Below are positions 53,594 through 63,299 of a stretch of DNA of 64,000 nucleotides, piece after piece; position 1 is the first letter of the stretch; every line of letters starts with the position of its first letter. A program made the translations under genes and the position numbers. The notes under the pieces were generated by a model that worked only from the letters and a program-made list of their open reading frames with translations, had not been told where the DNA came from and searched no databases. Source of the stretch: Candidatus Heimdallarchaeota archaeon. Lineage in GTDB: Archaea; Asgardarchaeota; Heimdallarchaeia; JABLTI01. The stretch is from NCBI GenBank assembly GCA_018238155.1, contig JABCTZ010000032.1, forward strand, positions 298,491-362,490, in the 5' to 3' direction.

Positions 53594-54117
53594 TCAAATT
53601 CATCCTTAACTATTTTTTTAGCTATACGTCGAACATCAGCTCGTGTTAAATTTCCGTAGACTTTGTCATTCACACTAAGAACAGGTGCAAGGCTACAACA
53701 ACCTAAACAAGCAACAGCTTGAAGTGTGATTAAACCATCAGAAGTAGTTTCTTCTTCTTGGATGCCAAAAATGTCTATTAATTCATCTGCGATACCAACT
53801 GCGCCATTGACATGACAAGCAGTACCATGGCAAACCTTCACCACATATTTCCCTAATGGAGTAAAATTGAATTGGGAATAGAATGTCGCTACTCCATAAA
53901 TTCTACTCAAAGGAACATCCAAATAACTAGCTAGTTCACCTAAAGCTTCACTAGGCAAATAACCAAATTTATCTTGAATTTGTTGTAGTAAAGGGATAAT
54001 GGAACTACTCTCAGTTGAGTGCTCTTTGAAAAAGTCCAAGTCCTTTTTGTCTATTACCATTTGAATCGCCGAAATTCTAATTTCTCTCATCTTTAAGATT
54101 TTTGATTGGTATACCAT
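53590..54117 (-). CDS. NuoE-like 2Fe-2S subunit (HydC/StnA-type)
   Basis: A 175-residue thioredoxin-like 2Fe-2S subunit. The cysteines are in VKVCHGTACHVNGA (about 101-114) and VACLGCCSLAPVLSVND (about 143-159), the standard NuoE pattern. The first 80 residues have the NuoE helical domain (YLPSEALGELASYLDVPLSRIYG). The gene overlaps the NuoF-like gene by four bases. An FeFe-hydrogenase H-cluster domain is absent from all three genes, so this is not a HydABC hydrogenase. Confidence 0.93.
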   Translation of the reverse strand: MVYQSKILKMREIRISAIQMVIDKKDLDFFKEHSTESSSIIPLLQQIQDKFGYLPSEALGELASYLDVPLSRIYGVATFYSQFNFTPLGKYVVKVCHGTACHVNGAVGIADELIDIFGIQEEETTSDGLITLQAVACLGCCSLAPVLSVNDKVYGNLTRADVRRIAKKIVKDEFE

Positions 54118-54273
54118 TTTAAGTGGAAAGGATTTGTTACTTGAGAATCAATCACAAATAGCTATTATAAAGTAAATAAATTTGAAACAGATAAAAAAAG
54201 GCTATGGATTCCAACAAATAGAAAAGAGTGAGGAAACAATTTTCCTCATTTTTGAATTGACTAATTAGAATGT

Positions 54274-56763
54274 TTATGTTGCGCCTGTTTGACGAAGTTC
54301 ACTAGCCAAGTCCAGTTTTTTAATTCGACGGACAAGTCTTGCAGTTGCTAACCACAAAGCGAGTAAGGATAATACGAGTACTATCGGCCAAGTAAACCAT
54401 GGAATTGTTTTTGGAACATAGAAACTTCCCTCCAACATATATTCTAGGGACCAAATATATGATAGATAACCTAATGGCACTGTGAGAATTAAACCAAAGA
54501 TACTAAGTATAGAGTTTTCCCAGAAAATCATACGGCGTAAATACTTCATCTTTGTGCCCATCGCTTTGAGAGCTAGAAAGTCTTGCTGCCTATCAACAAA
54601 AGAGATATACATCGCTTGGAAACTGAAAGCGACACCAGTAACTAATCCAATTACTAGAAATATTAGCATCATACCCAACATTGATTGCATCAAAGCCAAC
54701 ATAGAATTTAATGCAATCTCAGCTTCAACCCAGGCGTTTATGGAGAATTCTTCTTCAAATTCACTACGTAATGCAATTAGATCAGTATCTGATTCAACTT
54801 GAATTGAAATACCATTTACAAAACCTTCTGGTAAACCAAATACAAGATTTGCTTCACTTTTATAAAATGATTCTAAAGTCCAAAAAACTGAATAATCTAT
54901 TAATTCACCAACTATGCCACCAATTTTGACAGTTTGATTTCCAATTAACCCTATTGATATCTCATCCCCTATTGTAATATCATATTCGGATGCAAATGCT
55001 TTCCCTAGAAGGATAGTTGATTCATCTAACTGCGATTTATCAATAGCATCTCCTTTAATAACGTTGAAATGGCGCATAGTAGAATTTTCTTGGAAACAAG
55101 TTATCTGAGCCCAGCTAATAAATTCATCTCGAAAATTTATTTTTGTAAAAAGGTCAACAAAAGTTTCTGATGCAGTGATTTGCCCAACAGTAGGATTACT
55201 TTCATTAACCATGAAAGCATTTACAGTTGCAATTGGAACAGGCGTTTCAAATTTTAATTGAACATCATAGGTATTGTATTCCTGGAAATTATTCATCATA
55301 ATATCATACATGTTCCATTCCAAAGCTATAGAATTAACTAGAACAATCATAGACGTTGTCAAGGCCATAATTGTGATCAATGTTTTCTTTTTATTCATAA
55401 ACACTTCACGTAAAGGAACTAACATATGAATTGATTTGAAAATTGGAATCCAACCAAATATTTTTTCAGTTAATGATTTGCCTGTTGTCTTTATTCTGGT
55501 AAAAGTTGCAGACATTGCTTCTCGTGGAGTTGCACTTGTGATAGGCCAAGCACTTAGTAAAGCTGCACCAAAACAAATGGCTAAAGTTATTGCAGAAGTT
55601 ATGATGTATGGGATGACATCAACCGAAAGTGCTTGTTGATGTGTTCCATAAACCATGGTAACCATTTTAGTCATTCCAATGCTAAGACCGTAACCAAGCG
55701 GAACACCGATTAACATGCCAATAGATGATAATAGTAATGCAATGTTAATGTAATGAAAAAGAATATTTCCTTTTTTAGCTCCCATTGATAAGAATAAACC
55801 AATGTTCTTTCTCTGTGAATTTACTAATTTAGTTAATGTGTTTATGATAATAATTGCACAAACAATGATACTGATGAGACCAAAAACTACGCCAAATTTA
55901 TCAACAGCACCGGCATCGCTTTCAAACATCTTATACTCGAGTGTTTCATCAAACAATTCGAATTTCAATGTATTAACATCAATATTATTCTGTGAAAAAT
56001 AATTTGTCAATGAATCCGCGGCATCTAATATCATCTCCTCATCAAACCGCTCATCAACAATGTATAAAATTTGGTTAACAACATCTTGGCTATAAAAGAG
56101 AATGTCTTGAATTGTGTTAATGTTAACCCAAATAATCGCCAACTCACCTAAAAGAGGCATATTAGTAATGGGATCTACACAATAAATATAATCTGTATCT
56201 TGAGCAATACCTGTAGCATTAAATGAAAACCAGCTACCTCCAATATTCACTTCAACAAGATCATCTACTTCTATATCCTGTCCTAAAATTGGTATGATTC
56301 CCGCAAAATGAGCTTCAAGTAAACAACTATTATTTCTTGCTAATAATTCGGAATCTGAAGTAATACTTTCAGAACGTTGCTCAATAGTAAGTTGATTAAC
56401 CTCATTTGGATAGTCTATTCCAATAACGATAGCAGAAAACTTTTCATCCTCAAATTTTAACTCTGTGTTAAAAATAATTCTACCTTCAATTCGATTAATA
56501 TTATTTTCATTCATAAAAGTGGTATTGTTTTTGATTGTAGTGACATTGGTTTGAGCCACAGGTTGTGTGAAAGTAAATCTACCATCTGCTGTATTGGATA
56601 CATCTAGATTTAGAGCATAAGTATCATAAAACATGGGTTCAGCAGCTAACATTCCCGAAACCATACAAATAGTCATTGAAACTATAGCTATTATGGATAA
56701 CGAACGGAATTTATTAAGCCAAATTTCTCTGAAAATTTTCTTAGACATAATCTTCATGGGCAT
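54274..56763 (-). CDS. FtsX/MacB-like ABC transporter permease
   Basis: A large membrane permease of 829 residues. One N-terminal helix and a large exterior region (about 30-250) are followed by three helices of an FtsX domain, a second cytoplasmic-entry helix, another exterior region and three C-terminal helices; the C-terminal half repeats the FtsX arrangement. The family includes MacB, LolC/E and related mechanotransmission proteins that act with a partner ATPase. The ATG at 56763 is used: the ATPase stop (56767..56765) is directly before it, and an upstream frame to 56859 overlaps the ATPase. Substrates may be lipoproteins or peptides. Confidence 0.85.
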   Translation of the reverse strand: MPMKIMSKKIFREIWLNKFRSLSIIAIVSMTICMVSGMLAAEPMFYDTYALNLDVSNTADGRFTFTQPVAQTNVTTIKNNTTFMNENNINRIEGRIIFNTELKFEDEKFSAIVIGIDYPNEVNQLTIEQRSESITSDSELLARNNSCLLEAHFAGIIPILGQDIEVDDLVEVNIGGSWFSFNATGIAQDTDYIYCVDPITNMPLLGELAIIWVNINTIQDILFYSQDVVNQILYIVDERFDEEMILDAADSLTNYFSQNNIDVNTLKFELFDETLEYKMFESDAGAVDKFGVVFGLISIIVCAIIIINTLTKLVNSQRKNIGLFLSMGAKKGNILFHYINIALLLSSIGMLIGVPLGYGLSIGMTKMVTMVYGTHQQALSVDVIPYIITSAITLAICFGAALLSAWPITSATPREAMSATFTRIKTTGKSLTEKIFGWIPIFKSIHMLVPLREVFMNKKKTLITIMALTTSMIVLVNSIALEWNMYDIMMNNFQEYNTYDVQLKFETPVPIATVNAFMVNESNPTVGQITASETFVDLFTKINFRDEFISWAQITCFQENSTMRHFNVIKGDAIDKSQLDESTILLGKAFASEYDITIGDEISIGLIGNQTVKIGGIVGELIDYSVFWTLESFYKSEANLVFGLPEGFVNGISIQVESDTDLIALRSEFEEEFSINAWVEAEIALNSMLALMQSMLGMMLIFLVIGLVTGVAFSFQAMYISFVDRQQDFLALKAMGTKMKYLRRMIFWENSILSIFGLILTVPLGYLSYIWSLEYMLEGSFYVPKTIPWFTWPIVLVLSLLALWLATARLVRRIKKLDLASELRQTGAT

Positions 56764-56764
56764 T

Positions 56765-57496
56765 CTAAACTCCAGGCACTTTCTTGGTAATATTACTTTG
56801 AGGTTGCTCTTCGATTTGTTCGATTTTACCCATTCGTAAATGAAAAACTCTATCGGCAAACTGTGTGATGCTCAAATCATGCGAAACTACAATGAAAGTA
56901 GTTTTTTCTTGATGATTGAGATCCCTCATTAATTCAGCGATCTGTTGTCCTGTAACATAATCAAGATTGCCAGTAGGCTCATCTGCAACAATTATTTTTG
57001 GTTTTTTAATCAAAGCTCGAGCGATAGCTACTCTCTGCTGCTCTCCACCAGATAACTGACTTGGAAATCTGTCTTCTTTACCTTCTAACCCAACTTGTTT
57101 TAGAATTTCAAATGATTGTTTCTTAATCTCAGCTTTTGTATGACCACCAGAAAATTCCAAAGCTAAACCAACATTTTCCCATGCTCGTAAGCTAGCTACA
57201 ATATTGAAGAATTGAAAGACCCAACCAACATCCTTGCGTCGATAGGTATTCAAATCACTTAATGAATGATCAGAGATAACCTCACCATCAACAATAACTT
57301 GTCCCTCAGTTGGTTGGTCAATACCACCTATCATATTGAGTAAAGTTGTTTTTCCGGCACCAGAAGGACCAAGGACAACAACAAATTCACCTCGTTTAAC
57401 ATCCATCTTCACACCGTTTAAAGCAAATATCTCAGATTCACCGAATTCAAATATTCGTTTGAGATCTGAAGTTTGGACAATTATATCGTCAGACAT
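56765..57496 (-). CDS. ABC transporter ATPase (MacB/LolD-type)
   Basis: A 243-residue ATP-binding subunit. The Walker A motif [20 protein letters not shown] (about 43-62), the signature [15 protein letters not shown] (about 143) and Walker [13 protein letters not shown] (about 164) are all present, with VVSHD (switch histidine) after it. The protein matches the LolD/MacB ATPase class that couples with FtsX-type permeases. Stop and start codons of the two genes are one base apart, so they form an operon. Confidence 0.95.
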   Translation of the reverse strand: MSDDIIVQTSDLKRIFEFGESEIFALNGVKMDVKRGEFVVVLGPSGAGKTTLLNMIGGIDQPTEGQVIVDGEVISDHSLSDLNTYRRKDVGWVFQFFNIVASLRAWENVGLALEFSGGHTKAEIKKQSFEILKQVGLEGKEDRFPSQLSGGEQQRVAIARALIKKPKIIVADEPTGNLDYVTGQQIAELMRDLNHQEKTTFIVVSHDLSITQFADRVFHLRMGKIEQIEEQPQSNITKKVPGV

Positions 57497-57633
57497 GTAA
57501 ATGCACCTTTAACAGCTATCTTTTTCAAACAATAACCGAAAATAATCATTAAGCAAATACAAAGTATCTTGAATAAAAATTAATCGCTATTTTCTAAGTA
57601 TGAAATACAACGTTACTAACTATAGTAAACGAA

Positions 57634-59544
57634 TTACGTTTGTTCCTTCGTAATTCGTTTTAGCATGTTTTCTGCTTTCTTATCTTCTTTGTCTAAAGCA
57701 AGAAGTTTTTCAAAGCATTTCTTAGCGTTATCTAATTCTCTAAATCCATAGAGTTTATTGCCAAAAACCACAAGACTATCCTTGAAAATTTCATTGATTT
57801 CAATAGCTCGTAAAATGAAGTCAAAAGTAGTTTCAAATCCATTTTGTAAATGTAATATTCCTGCTAGATAACCAAAAGACCACTTTAAACCATATTTCTG
57901 GTCCAATTTTGTTTTACATTCTTCTAACAAAACATCGATATCCAAGTCTATCTTTGTCAATGGAATATTTCTAAAATTTATTTTCTTATCATCTAGGAAA
58001 AAGGATTCTCCATCCATATTGAAGTAAACATTGTCTTTGTATTCCTTTAACTTCATATTGTCTGCCCCTATAAGGTAGAGAAACCCATTGATTACTGATA
58101 AACCCAAATAATAATCTACACCAAAAATTGTATATTTGTAAATTCCAAGATATTTCGTCCATTCTTTCTTGTCAGGTCCTTTCTTATCATTTGGTGAGTC
58201 ATTCTGATTTAAGACATACACATCACCATTTATCTTACAATGTAATGAAGTAGCATTTCTTTGTTGCTCAACTAACTTGAATGCTAAAACTTCACCTTCT
58301 TCAGTTGTGTATTCCAATGAGTTTTGTGGATAAAGAAACTGTTTAGAACCAAACATATTGTACATGTATAGCTTACCATTTTCCATTACTATGTTTCGCA
58401 TACTTACTCTGTGGCCTAAATACGTTCCAACTACCTTTTGTAAAACATCAGGTCTAATATTGACAGCTATCGGTTTTGTTTTTTCTTTATACATTAATTC
58501 AAGTGCTTTTCGTGTTAGTTTCACCTGTTCTCCAGAGTGATGTGATGAATTAGTGAAAACAATTGCAGAAATTTTATGTTTAGGAATCCAGGTATGTTGA
58601 GTTTGGTAACCATATCCACCACCACCATGTGTAAAAACTTCAGCATCACCAATGGGGTTCTTTTGATAGAGACCTAAACTATACTTATTTTCCACTCCAT
58701 CTAATTCAAATTGTGGCTTATACATCTCCTCAAAAAGATCTGCAGGGATGAGTTGTTTCCCTTTGAAAGAACCTTTGCCCAAATGTAACATAGCAAAAAG
58801 TGCTTGCTCATTAACCGATATGTACACTCCACCTGCTCCTAACATAGGAACTTGGACAACGGGACATTGAAAATCACCACTAGAGCCTTTCGCGAAAGAA
58901 TGACTTAATGCTTCAGAAAGATTAAAAGTTCCTTTGGTGATGCCTAAAGGTTGGAAGAGCTCTTCTTTAACAACTTCCTGAAATGATTTATTACTAATTT
59001 TTCCCAAAACATAAGCAGTTAAATCCATGCCAATATTAGCATAGGCATATTGAGAGCCAACTTTGTTTCTCAACCAAGTGTCAGCAACACTAATAATGTG
59101 ATCTTCAAACGAACAGGGCGCATTATTGTAATTATTACCTACTGCTGCTTCATGAGTAAAACCTGCAGTATGACTTAACATACGTCGAAATGTGATTTTC
59201 TCAATTTCCTCATCTTGATCACCAAATTTTGTACTAATAGTGAAATTTGGATAGTATTTTCTAATAGAATCATCAAGGTCAATTAAACCCTTGCCTGCAA
59301 GAATCATAAAAGTAGTAGCAGTAATGGTTTTAGCCATAGATTGAGTACTAAAGAGAGTATCAGCAGTAACTTTCTCTTTCTTGGAGGTATCAGTAAAACC
59401 AAAACCCTCTGACCAAACAATTCTTTCATCATCAACTAGAGCTATAGCTAAACCACAGATCTTTTCTCGTTCAACAATTTGTTCAATTTCTTCTCTTAAC
59501 TCTTCAATAATAGAATTATATTTCACAACACTCAAAATAATCAC
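57634..59544 (-). CDS. Beta-lactamase-fold serine hydrolase with C-terminal helical-repeat extension
   Basis: A 636-residue penicillin-binding-protein/class C beta-lactamase-fold enzyme without an evident signal peptide. The catalytic SxxK is in STQSMAKT (about 66-73), YxN is YANIGMD (about 169) and the third motif is HGGGGYG (about 312). A beta-rich middle domain follows (about 370-530). The final 90 residues form helical repeats, as in TPR proteins (LVVFGNKLYGFRELDNAKKCFEKLLALDKEDKKAEN). Members hydrolyse D-amino peptides or esters; the substrate is unknown, since archaea lack murein. Its neighbours are an ABC exporter and a surface protein. Confidence 0.85.
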   Translation of the reverse strand: MIILSVVKYNSIIEELREEIEQIVEREKICGLAIALVDDERIVWSEGFGFTDTSKKEKVTADTLFSTQSMAKTITATTFMILAGKGLIDLDDSIRKYYPNFTISTKFGDQDEEIEKITFRRMLSHTAGFTHEAAVGNNYNNAPCSFEDHIISVADTWLRNKVGSQYAYANIGMDLTAYVLGKISNKSFQEVVKEELFQPLGITKGTFNLSEALSHSFAKGSSGDFQCPVVQVPMLGAGGVYISVNEQALFAMLHLGKGSFKGKQLIPADLFEEMYKPQFELDGVENKYSLGLYQKNPIGDAEVFTHGGGGYGYQTQHTWIPKHKISAIVFTNSSHHSGEQVKLTRKALELMYKEKTKPIAVNIRPDVLQKVVGTYLGHRVSMRNIVMENGKLYMYNMFGSKQFLYPQNSLEYTTEEGEVLAFKLVEQQRNATSLHCKINGDVYVLNQNDSPNDKKGPDKKEWTKYLGIYKYTIFGVDYYLGLSVINGFLYLIGADNMKLKEYKDNVYFNMDGESFFLDDKKINFRNIPLTKIDLDIDVLLEECKTKLDQKYGLKWSFGYLAGILHLQNGFETTFDFILRAIEINEIFKDSLVVFGNKLYGFRELDNAKKCFEKLLALDKEDKKAENMLKRITKEQT

Positions 59545-59839
59545 TTCATTCTGTTTGGGTTTAAAATATCGCAGTATAACTAGAATTCAATTTGCAATCA
59601 TTCTATACAAAAGATAATTCTTCTGTTCTGGCATAATAACCCCCAATATAGATTAACGTACCCAAAATTTACTTATAAATCTTCAAACTAATCTAGTTTT
59701 TCGTAACAAAAATACGTTAATTTTGTTCAAATAATGCTCAAAATCTACAAAAGCAGAATTAAACTTGAGGGGGGAAAAATCAAAAAGTAAAAAAGAAAAG
59801 GTGGCAGATTTTCTAACCCACCAAATATTACAAGTATAT
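59545..59839. other. Intergenic, AT-rich with a G-rich run
   Basis: About 295 bases. A run of G residues near 59770 precedes an AT-rich tract. No gene is recognised; a minus-strand ORF in this area looks like a shadow. Confidence 0.4.
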
Positions 59840-61420
59840 TTATTTGCCCTTCGACCTTCTAACAATAGCTATTATACCTACGATTATACTTGTTAATACA
59901 ACACCAATTCCAATGGCAATTAGATCCTCAGCATAACCTGGAATATTTGGAATGAAATAACCAGGTTGTTGTGTACCAGTTTCTGGAGGAGGCGTGGGAG
60001 TAAGTTCATCTACAATGTCTAAAGGAATAATTTTGTAATAATAGGGATCATTGTCTGTGAATTTAGTCAGAACAATGTGTTTGCCAGTAAAGGTTAAACC
60101 ATAGCCAAATCCGGGACCTATTGAAGTGATATCGATAAACTCATCTCTAAATTCACCAGTAGTAGTGTTGATTGCTCTAATTAGATATTCATCACGTTCA
60201 TATCCCCAGATGACATCATTGTTATAATCATAGGTTATTCCATATATATCTGAAACTGGAAATTCTTCTAAAGTTGACATATCTAGTGGATCAAGTTTAT
60301 ACAAAACATTGTCTTGACCCATTGCCCACAGGAACGCTCCATCAAATGCAAGAGATTTGATCATTACATCTAAGGCAGTATGACTTTTTATTTGCGTGCC
60401 ATCAAAAGAATAAGTGTAAATATTATATGGTGATTCTTCAGAAGACATAGCTAAATAAGCATCAAACATTGCAGTTATTCCCACAGGATGGAAAGGAACA
60501 GACCAAGTACTAGTATAAGCATTTGTGATATCATAGGTTCGAATAGATGTTGATTGATTCTCACAAACAAAAAACTGCTTATTACCATAAGCTATATCAG
60601 AAGCATTTGAGATAGAAAGTTCTTCTCTTAAGTAAACATCACCAGGATTGGTTGGAATTCTAGCAATCAACACTTCATCTATAATTGCAGCTTGACTATG
60701 AAATAAATGTGTATCATTACAAGCAATACCACTACCTTGAGCGGATGGACTGGCAAACCCCTCTACTGCAGAACCTGTTTGAGGATCGAATGCAATCACT
60801 CGATCTTCTATGTAGTCAACACACCAGAGCAAACCATTATACCATTCTATATCAGCTGGAAAGAATGGAAGAGTGATTGTTTTAATAATTACACCAGTAT
60901 CTGGGTCAATTCTATGCAAGTTATTTACATCAGTTTGAAACGCCCAAAGATGAGTGCCATCCCAAGTCAAACTCCTAAAAACACCAACAGAAAGTGGGGT
61001 ATGAATAGAGGATATCATATCACCAGTAGAGTTAAACTTCGCTATAGTTCCATTTGGGGGAGTTAGGTAAGTTGAAATATAGAGATTAGTTCCATCATTG
61101 GTAATCCCCCCAGTTCCAAGTGGTAATGAATAATTTCCAATACTTACACCTGTAACTGCATCATATTCATAAATAAAACCGTGACCGGTAGTAATTCCGA
61201 AAATAGAACCATCCATAAAAGTAATGCCACTTAATCTATGAGGTTCTGTGCTAAAAGATTCTGAAAAGTCACCTAACATTTCTATTTTCATATCTGTTGG
61301 ATTCTCAATAGTTACAGCATTATTTTCCTTAACAGTTGTAAAACCAAAAATAATACTCGAAAAGAATAATAAAATAAACAAAGATGTACAATATTTCTTA
61401 TTTTTCAAATAACACACCAT
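59840..61420 (-). CDS. Secreted beta-propeller protein with C-terminal anchor
   Basis: A 526-residue surface protein. The signal peptide is about 11-28 (CTSLFILLFFSSIIFGFT). About eight repeats of roughly 45 residues follow: GITFMDGSIFGITTGHGFIY, GITNDGTNLYIS, SLTWDGTHLWAF, DIEWYNGLLWCVDY and similar (W/Y-DG-L-W/Y patterns), typical of NHL/YVTN-like beta-propellers. A PTPPPETGTQQPGY linker and a membrane helix (about 497-519) with an RRSKGK tail anchor it. The ligand is unknown; the anchoring resembles other surface proteins in this window. Confidence 0.85.
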   Translation of the reverse strand: MVCYLKNKKYCTSLFILLFFSSIIFGFTTVKENNAVTIENPTDMKIEMLGDFSESFSTEPHRLSGITFMDGSIFGITTGHGFIYEYDAVTGVSIGNYSLPLGTGGITNDGTNLYISTYLTPPNGTIAKFNSTGDMISSIHTPLSVGVFRSLTWDGTHLWAFQTDVNNLHRIDPDTGVIIKTITLPFFPADIEWYNGLLWCVDYIEDRVIAFDPQTGSAVEGFASPSAQGSGIACNDTHLFHSQAAIIDEVLIARIPTNPGDVYLREELSISNASDIAYGNKQFFVCENQSTSIRTYDITNAYTSTWSVPFHPVGITAMFDAYLAMSSEESPYNIYTYSFDGTQIKSHTALDVMIKSLAFDGAFLWAMGQDNVLYKLDPLDMSTLEEFPVSDIYGITYDYNNDVIWGYERDEYLIRAINTTTGEFRDEFIDITSIGPGFGYGLTFTGKHIVLTKFTDNDPYYYKIIPLDIVDELTPTPPPETGTQQPGYFIPNIPGYAEDLIAIGIGVVLTSIIVGIIAIVRRSKGK

Positions 61421-61579
61421 TTAATCTAAGTTTAATACTATATTAAAACATACAACGTTGTTTAAGAATTTGCCTAGAAATAGATATATTAATTGATCTA
61501 AATTTTGGCTCTAACCTTAGTGTAGAAATAAATAAAAAAAGATAATAAAAGGCATAAAAGCCCTCTAAAAGTAATCGAA

Positions 61580-62947
61580 TTAAATAACACCTTGAGCAAG
61601 CATAGCTTTGGCGACCTTAAGGAATCCGCCGATGTTTGCACCGACTACGTAGTTTCCTGGGCTACCATATTTTTCTGCTGTTGTTACGCAAGTTTCATGG
61701 ATGTTGTCCATAATTTTGTGAAGTCTGTCTAATACTTCAACTTTTGTCCATGAATATCTCAAACTGTTTTGGGACATTTCTAGACCGGAAGTAGCGACAC
61801 CACCAGCGTTTGCTGCTTTACCTGGACCGAAGGAGACACCTTTCTCAATGAATAAGTCTACTGCATGTGCAACACAAGGCATATTTGCACCTTCGCTGAC
61901 AGCTAAGCAACCACTCTTTACTAGAGCTTTAGCTTCGCCTAAATCAACTTCATTTTGTGTTGCGCTTGGAAGAGCAACTTCAATACCTGGGACATACCAT
62001 GGACTCTTGATGTCTTTGTGTTCATTGTAGACATAATAGTCAACTTTGAATTTGTCTGCGTATTCTTTAATTCTGCCACGTTTGACATTCTTCAAGTGCA
62101 TAACGAATTCCAATTTCTTCTTGTCAACACCATCGTTATCAACAATGAAACCTGTGGAATCAGAAAGAGTAATTACTTTTCCGCCTAACTGGGTTACTTT
62201 CTCAGTAGCATATTGTGCAACATTTCCAGAACCGGAAATTGCGACAACCTTACCTTTGAGACCATCTTTTACTCCTCTGTGTTTGAGCATACTTTCTGCA
62301 AACCAAGTAGCACCATAACCTGTTGCTTCTGGTCTGCCAAGAGAACCACCATATTCTGGAGCTTTTCCTGTAAGAACACCATGCCAGACGTTTTTGATTT
62401 TTCTATAAGCGCCAAAAAGGTAACCTATTTCTCGTCCGCCAACACCGATATCACCGGCTGGAACATCTAAATCAGCATCAATGTGTCTATAAAGTTCTCG
62501 CATAAAGGCTTGACAGAAGCGCATAACTTCACCATCAGATTTGCCTTTTGGATTAAAATCAGAACCACCTTTACCACCGCCCATTGGCAAACCGGTAAGT
62601 GCGTTTTTGAATACTTGTTCAAAAGCTAAGAACTTTAGAATTCCGTCATAAACGGATGGATGGAGTCTTAATCCACCTTTGTAAGGTCCTATTGCTCCAT
62701 TAAATTGGATTCTGAAACCTCTGTTAACTTGGACAACACCTTTGTCATCGACCCATGGAACTCTGAAAGTAATTATTCTTTCAGGCTCTACTAGTCTCTC
62801 GACAATTCTTGCTTCAACAAATTCAGGGTGTTGTTCTAGAGCTGGCTCGATTGAATCTAGAACTTCCTTCACTGCTTGATGGAATTCTGGTTCTTGAGCA
62901 TTTCGTTTAACCACTTGCTCGTAGATTGGATCTGTAATTTTACCCAT
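61580..62947 (-). CDS. gdhA: Glutamate dehydrogenase (NADP-type family)
   Basis: Interconverts glutamate with 2-oxoglutarate and ammonia. The 455-residue length fits the hexameric family. The glutamate-binding lysine is in LPMGGGKGGSDFNPKGKSD, with the catalytic DVPAGDIGVGGREIGYL and the ADP-binding AISGSGNVAQYATEKV. The SDSTGFI segment follows the cofactor fold, and ASATQNE-like SATQNEVDLGEAKALV is present. NADP preference is inferred from overall likeness. The 5' region contains an inverted repeat (below). Confidence 0.95.
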   Translation of the reverse strand: MGKITDPIYEQVVKRNAQEPEFHQAVKEVLDSIEPALEQHPEFVEARIVERLVEPERIITFRVPWVDDKGVVQVNRGFRIQFNGAIGPYKGGLRLHPSVYDGILKFLAFEQVFKNALTGLPMGGGKGGSDFNPKGKSDGEVMRFCQAFMRELYRHIDADLDVPAGDIGVGGREIGYLFGAYRKIKNVWHGVLTGKAPEYGGSLGRPEATGYGATWFAESMLKHRGVKDGLKGKVVAISGSGNVAQYATEKVTQLGGKVITLSDSTGFIVDNDGVDKKKLEFVMHLKNVKRGRIKEYADKFKVDYYVYNEHKDIKSPWYVPGIEVALPSATQNEVDLGEAKALVKSGCLAVSEGANMPCVAHAVDLFIEKGVSFGPGKAANAGGVATSGLEMSQNSLRYSWTKVEVLDRLHKIMDNIHETCVTTAEKYGSPGNYVVGANIGGFLKVAKAMLAQGVI

Positions 62948-63299
62948 TTTGAATTGACCTCAATATTGTTTCTCGAGGGATTGGATATTTTTTTTCACCT
63001 TTATTTCTTCAAGGTGATATCAACGTCATCAATAAGATAGACGCTACAAAGCACCTTAAATTAATACTATTTAAAAATTTTCTACTCATTCTATCTTTTT
63101 TTTGAAGTAAAAAAACGTTTATTTTGATGAGAAACGACCAAGTAAAAAACAACCAATTGTGTTAGCATTTTCTTGAACCGTTCTTTCAAAAATTAACAAT
63201 TATAAACATATAAAAGGTATTAAACAAAATAATTATTAGAGAAATAAAGAGGAAAATAATATTTAAAGGCGTTAAATTGAAAGTTACATTAATTGGTGA
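62948..63299. other. Intergenic with gdhA leader and TATA-like sites
   Basis: About 350 bases. A TATA-like TTTTTAAAT on the minus strand near 63077..63069 would put the gdhA transcript start near 63045, leaving a leader of about 95 bases with an inverted repeat. No further gene is seen. Confidence 0.45.
62995..63017. promoter_or_regulatory. Inverted repeat TCACCTT-N9-AAGGTGA in the gdhA leader
   Basis: Perfect 7-base arms (62995-63001 and 63011-63017) about 50-70 bases before the gdhA start codon. It could be a repressor operator or a hairpin in the leader RNA. No bound factor can be inferred. Confidence 0.45.

Noticed and set aside
48871..54117. Respiratory complex I or HydABC hydrogenase
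   Set aside because: There are no membrane subunits and no H-cluster domain; the flavoprotein part is NfnB-like. A soluble transhydrogenase-type complex fits better.
57634..59544. Penicillin-binding protein for murein synthesis
   Set aside because: The host is very likely an archaeon without murein. The fold also occurs in esterases and D-aminopeptidases, and the C-terminal repeat region is unlike PBPs.
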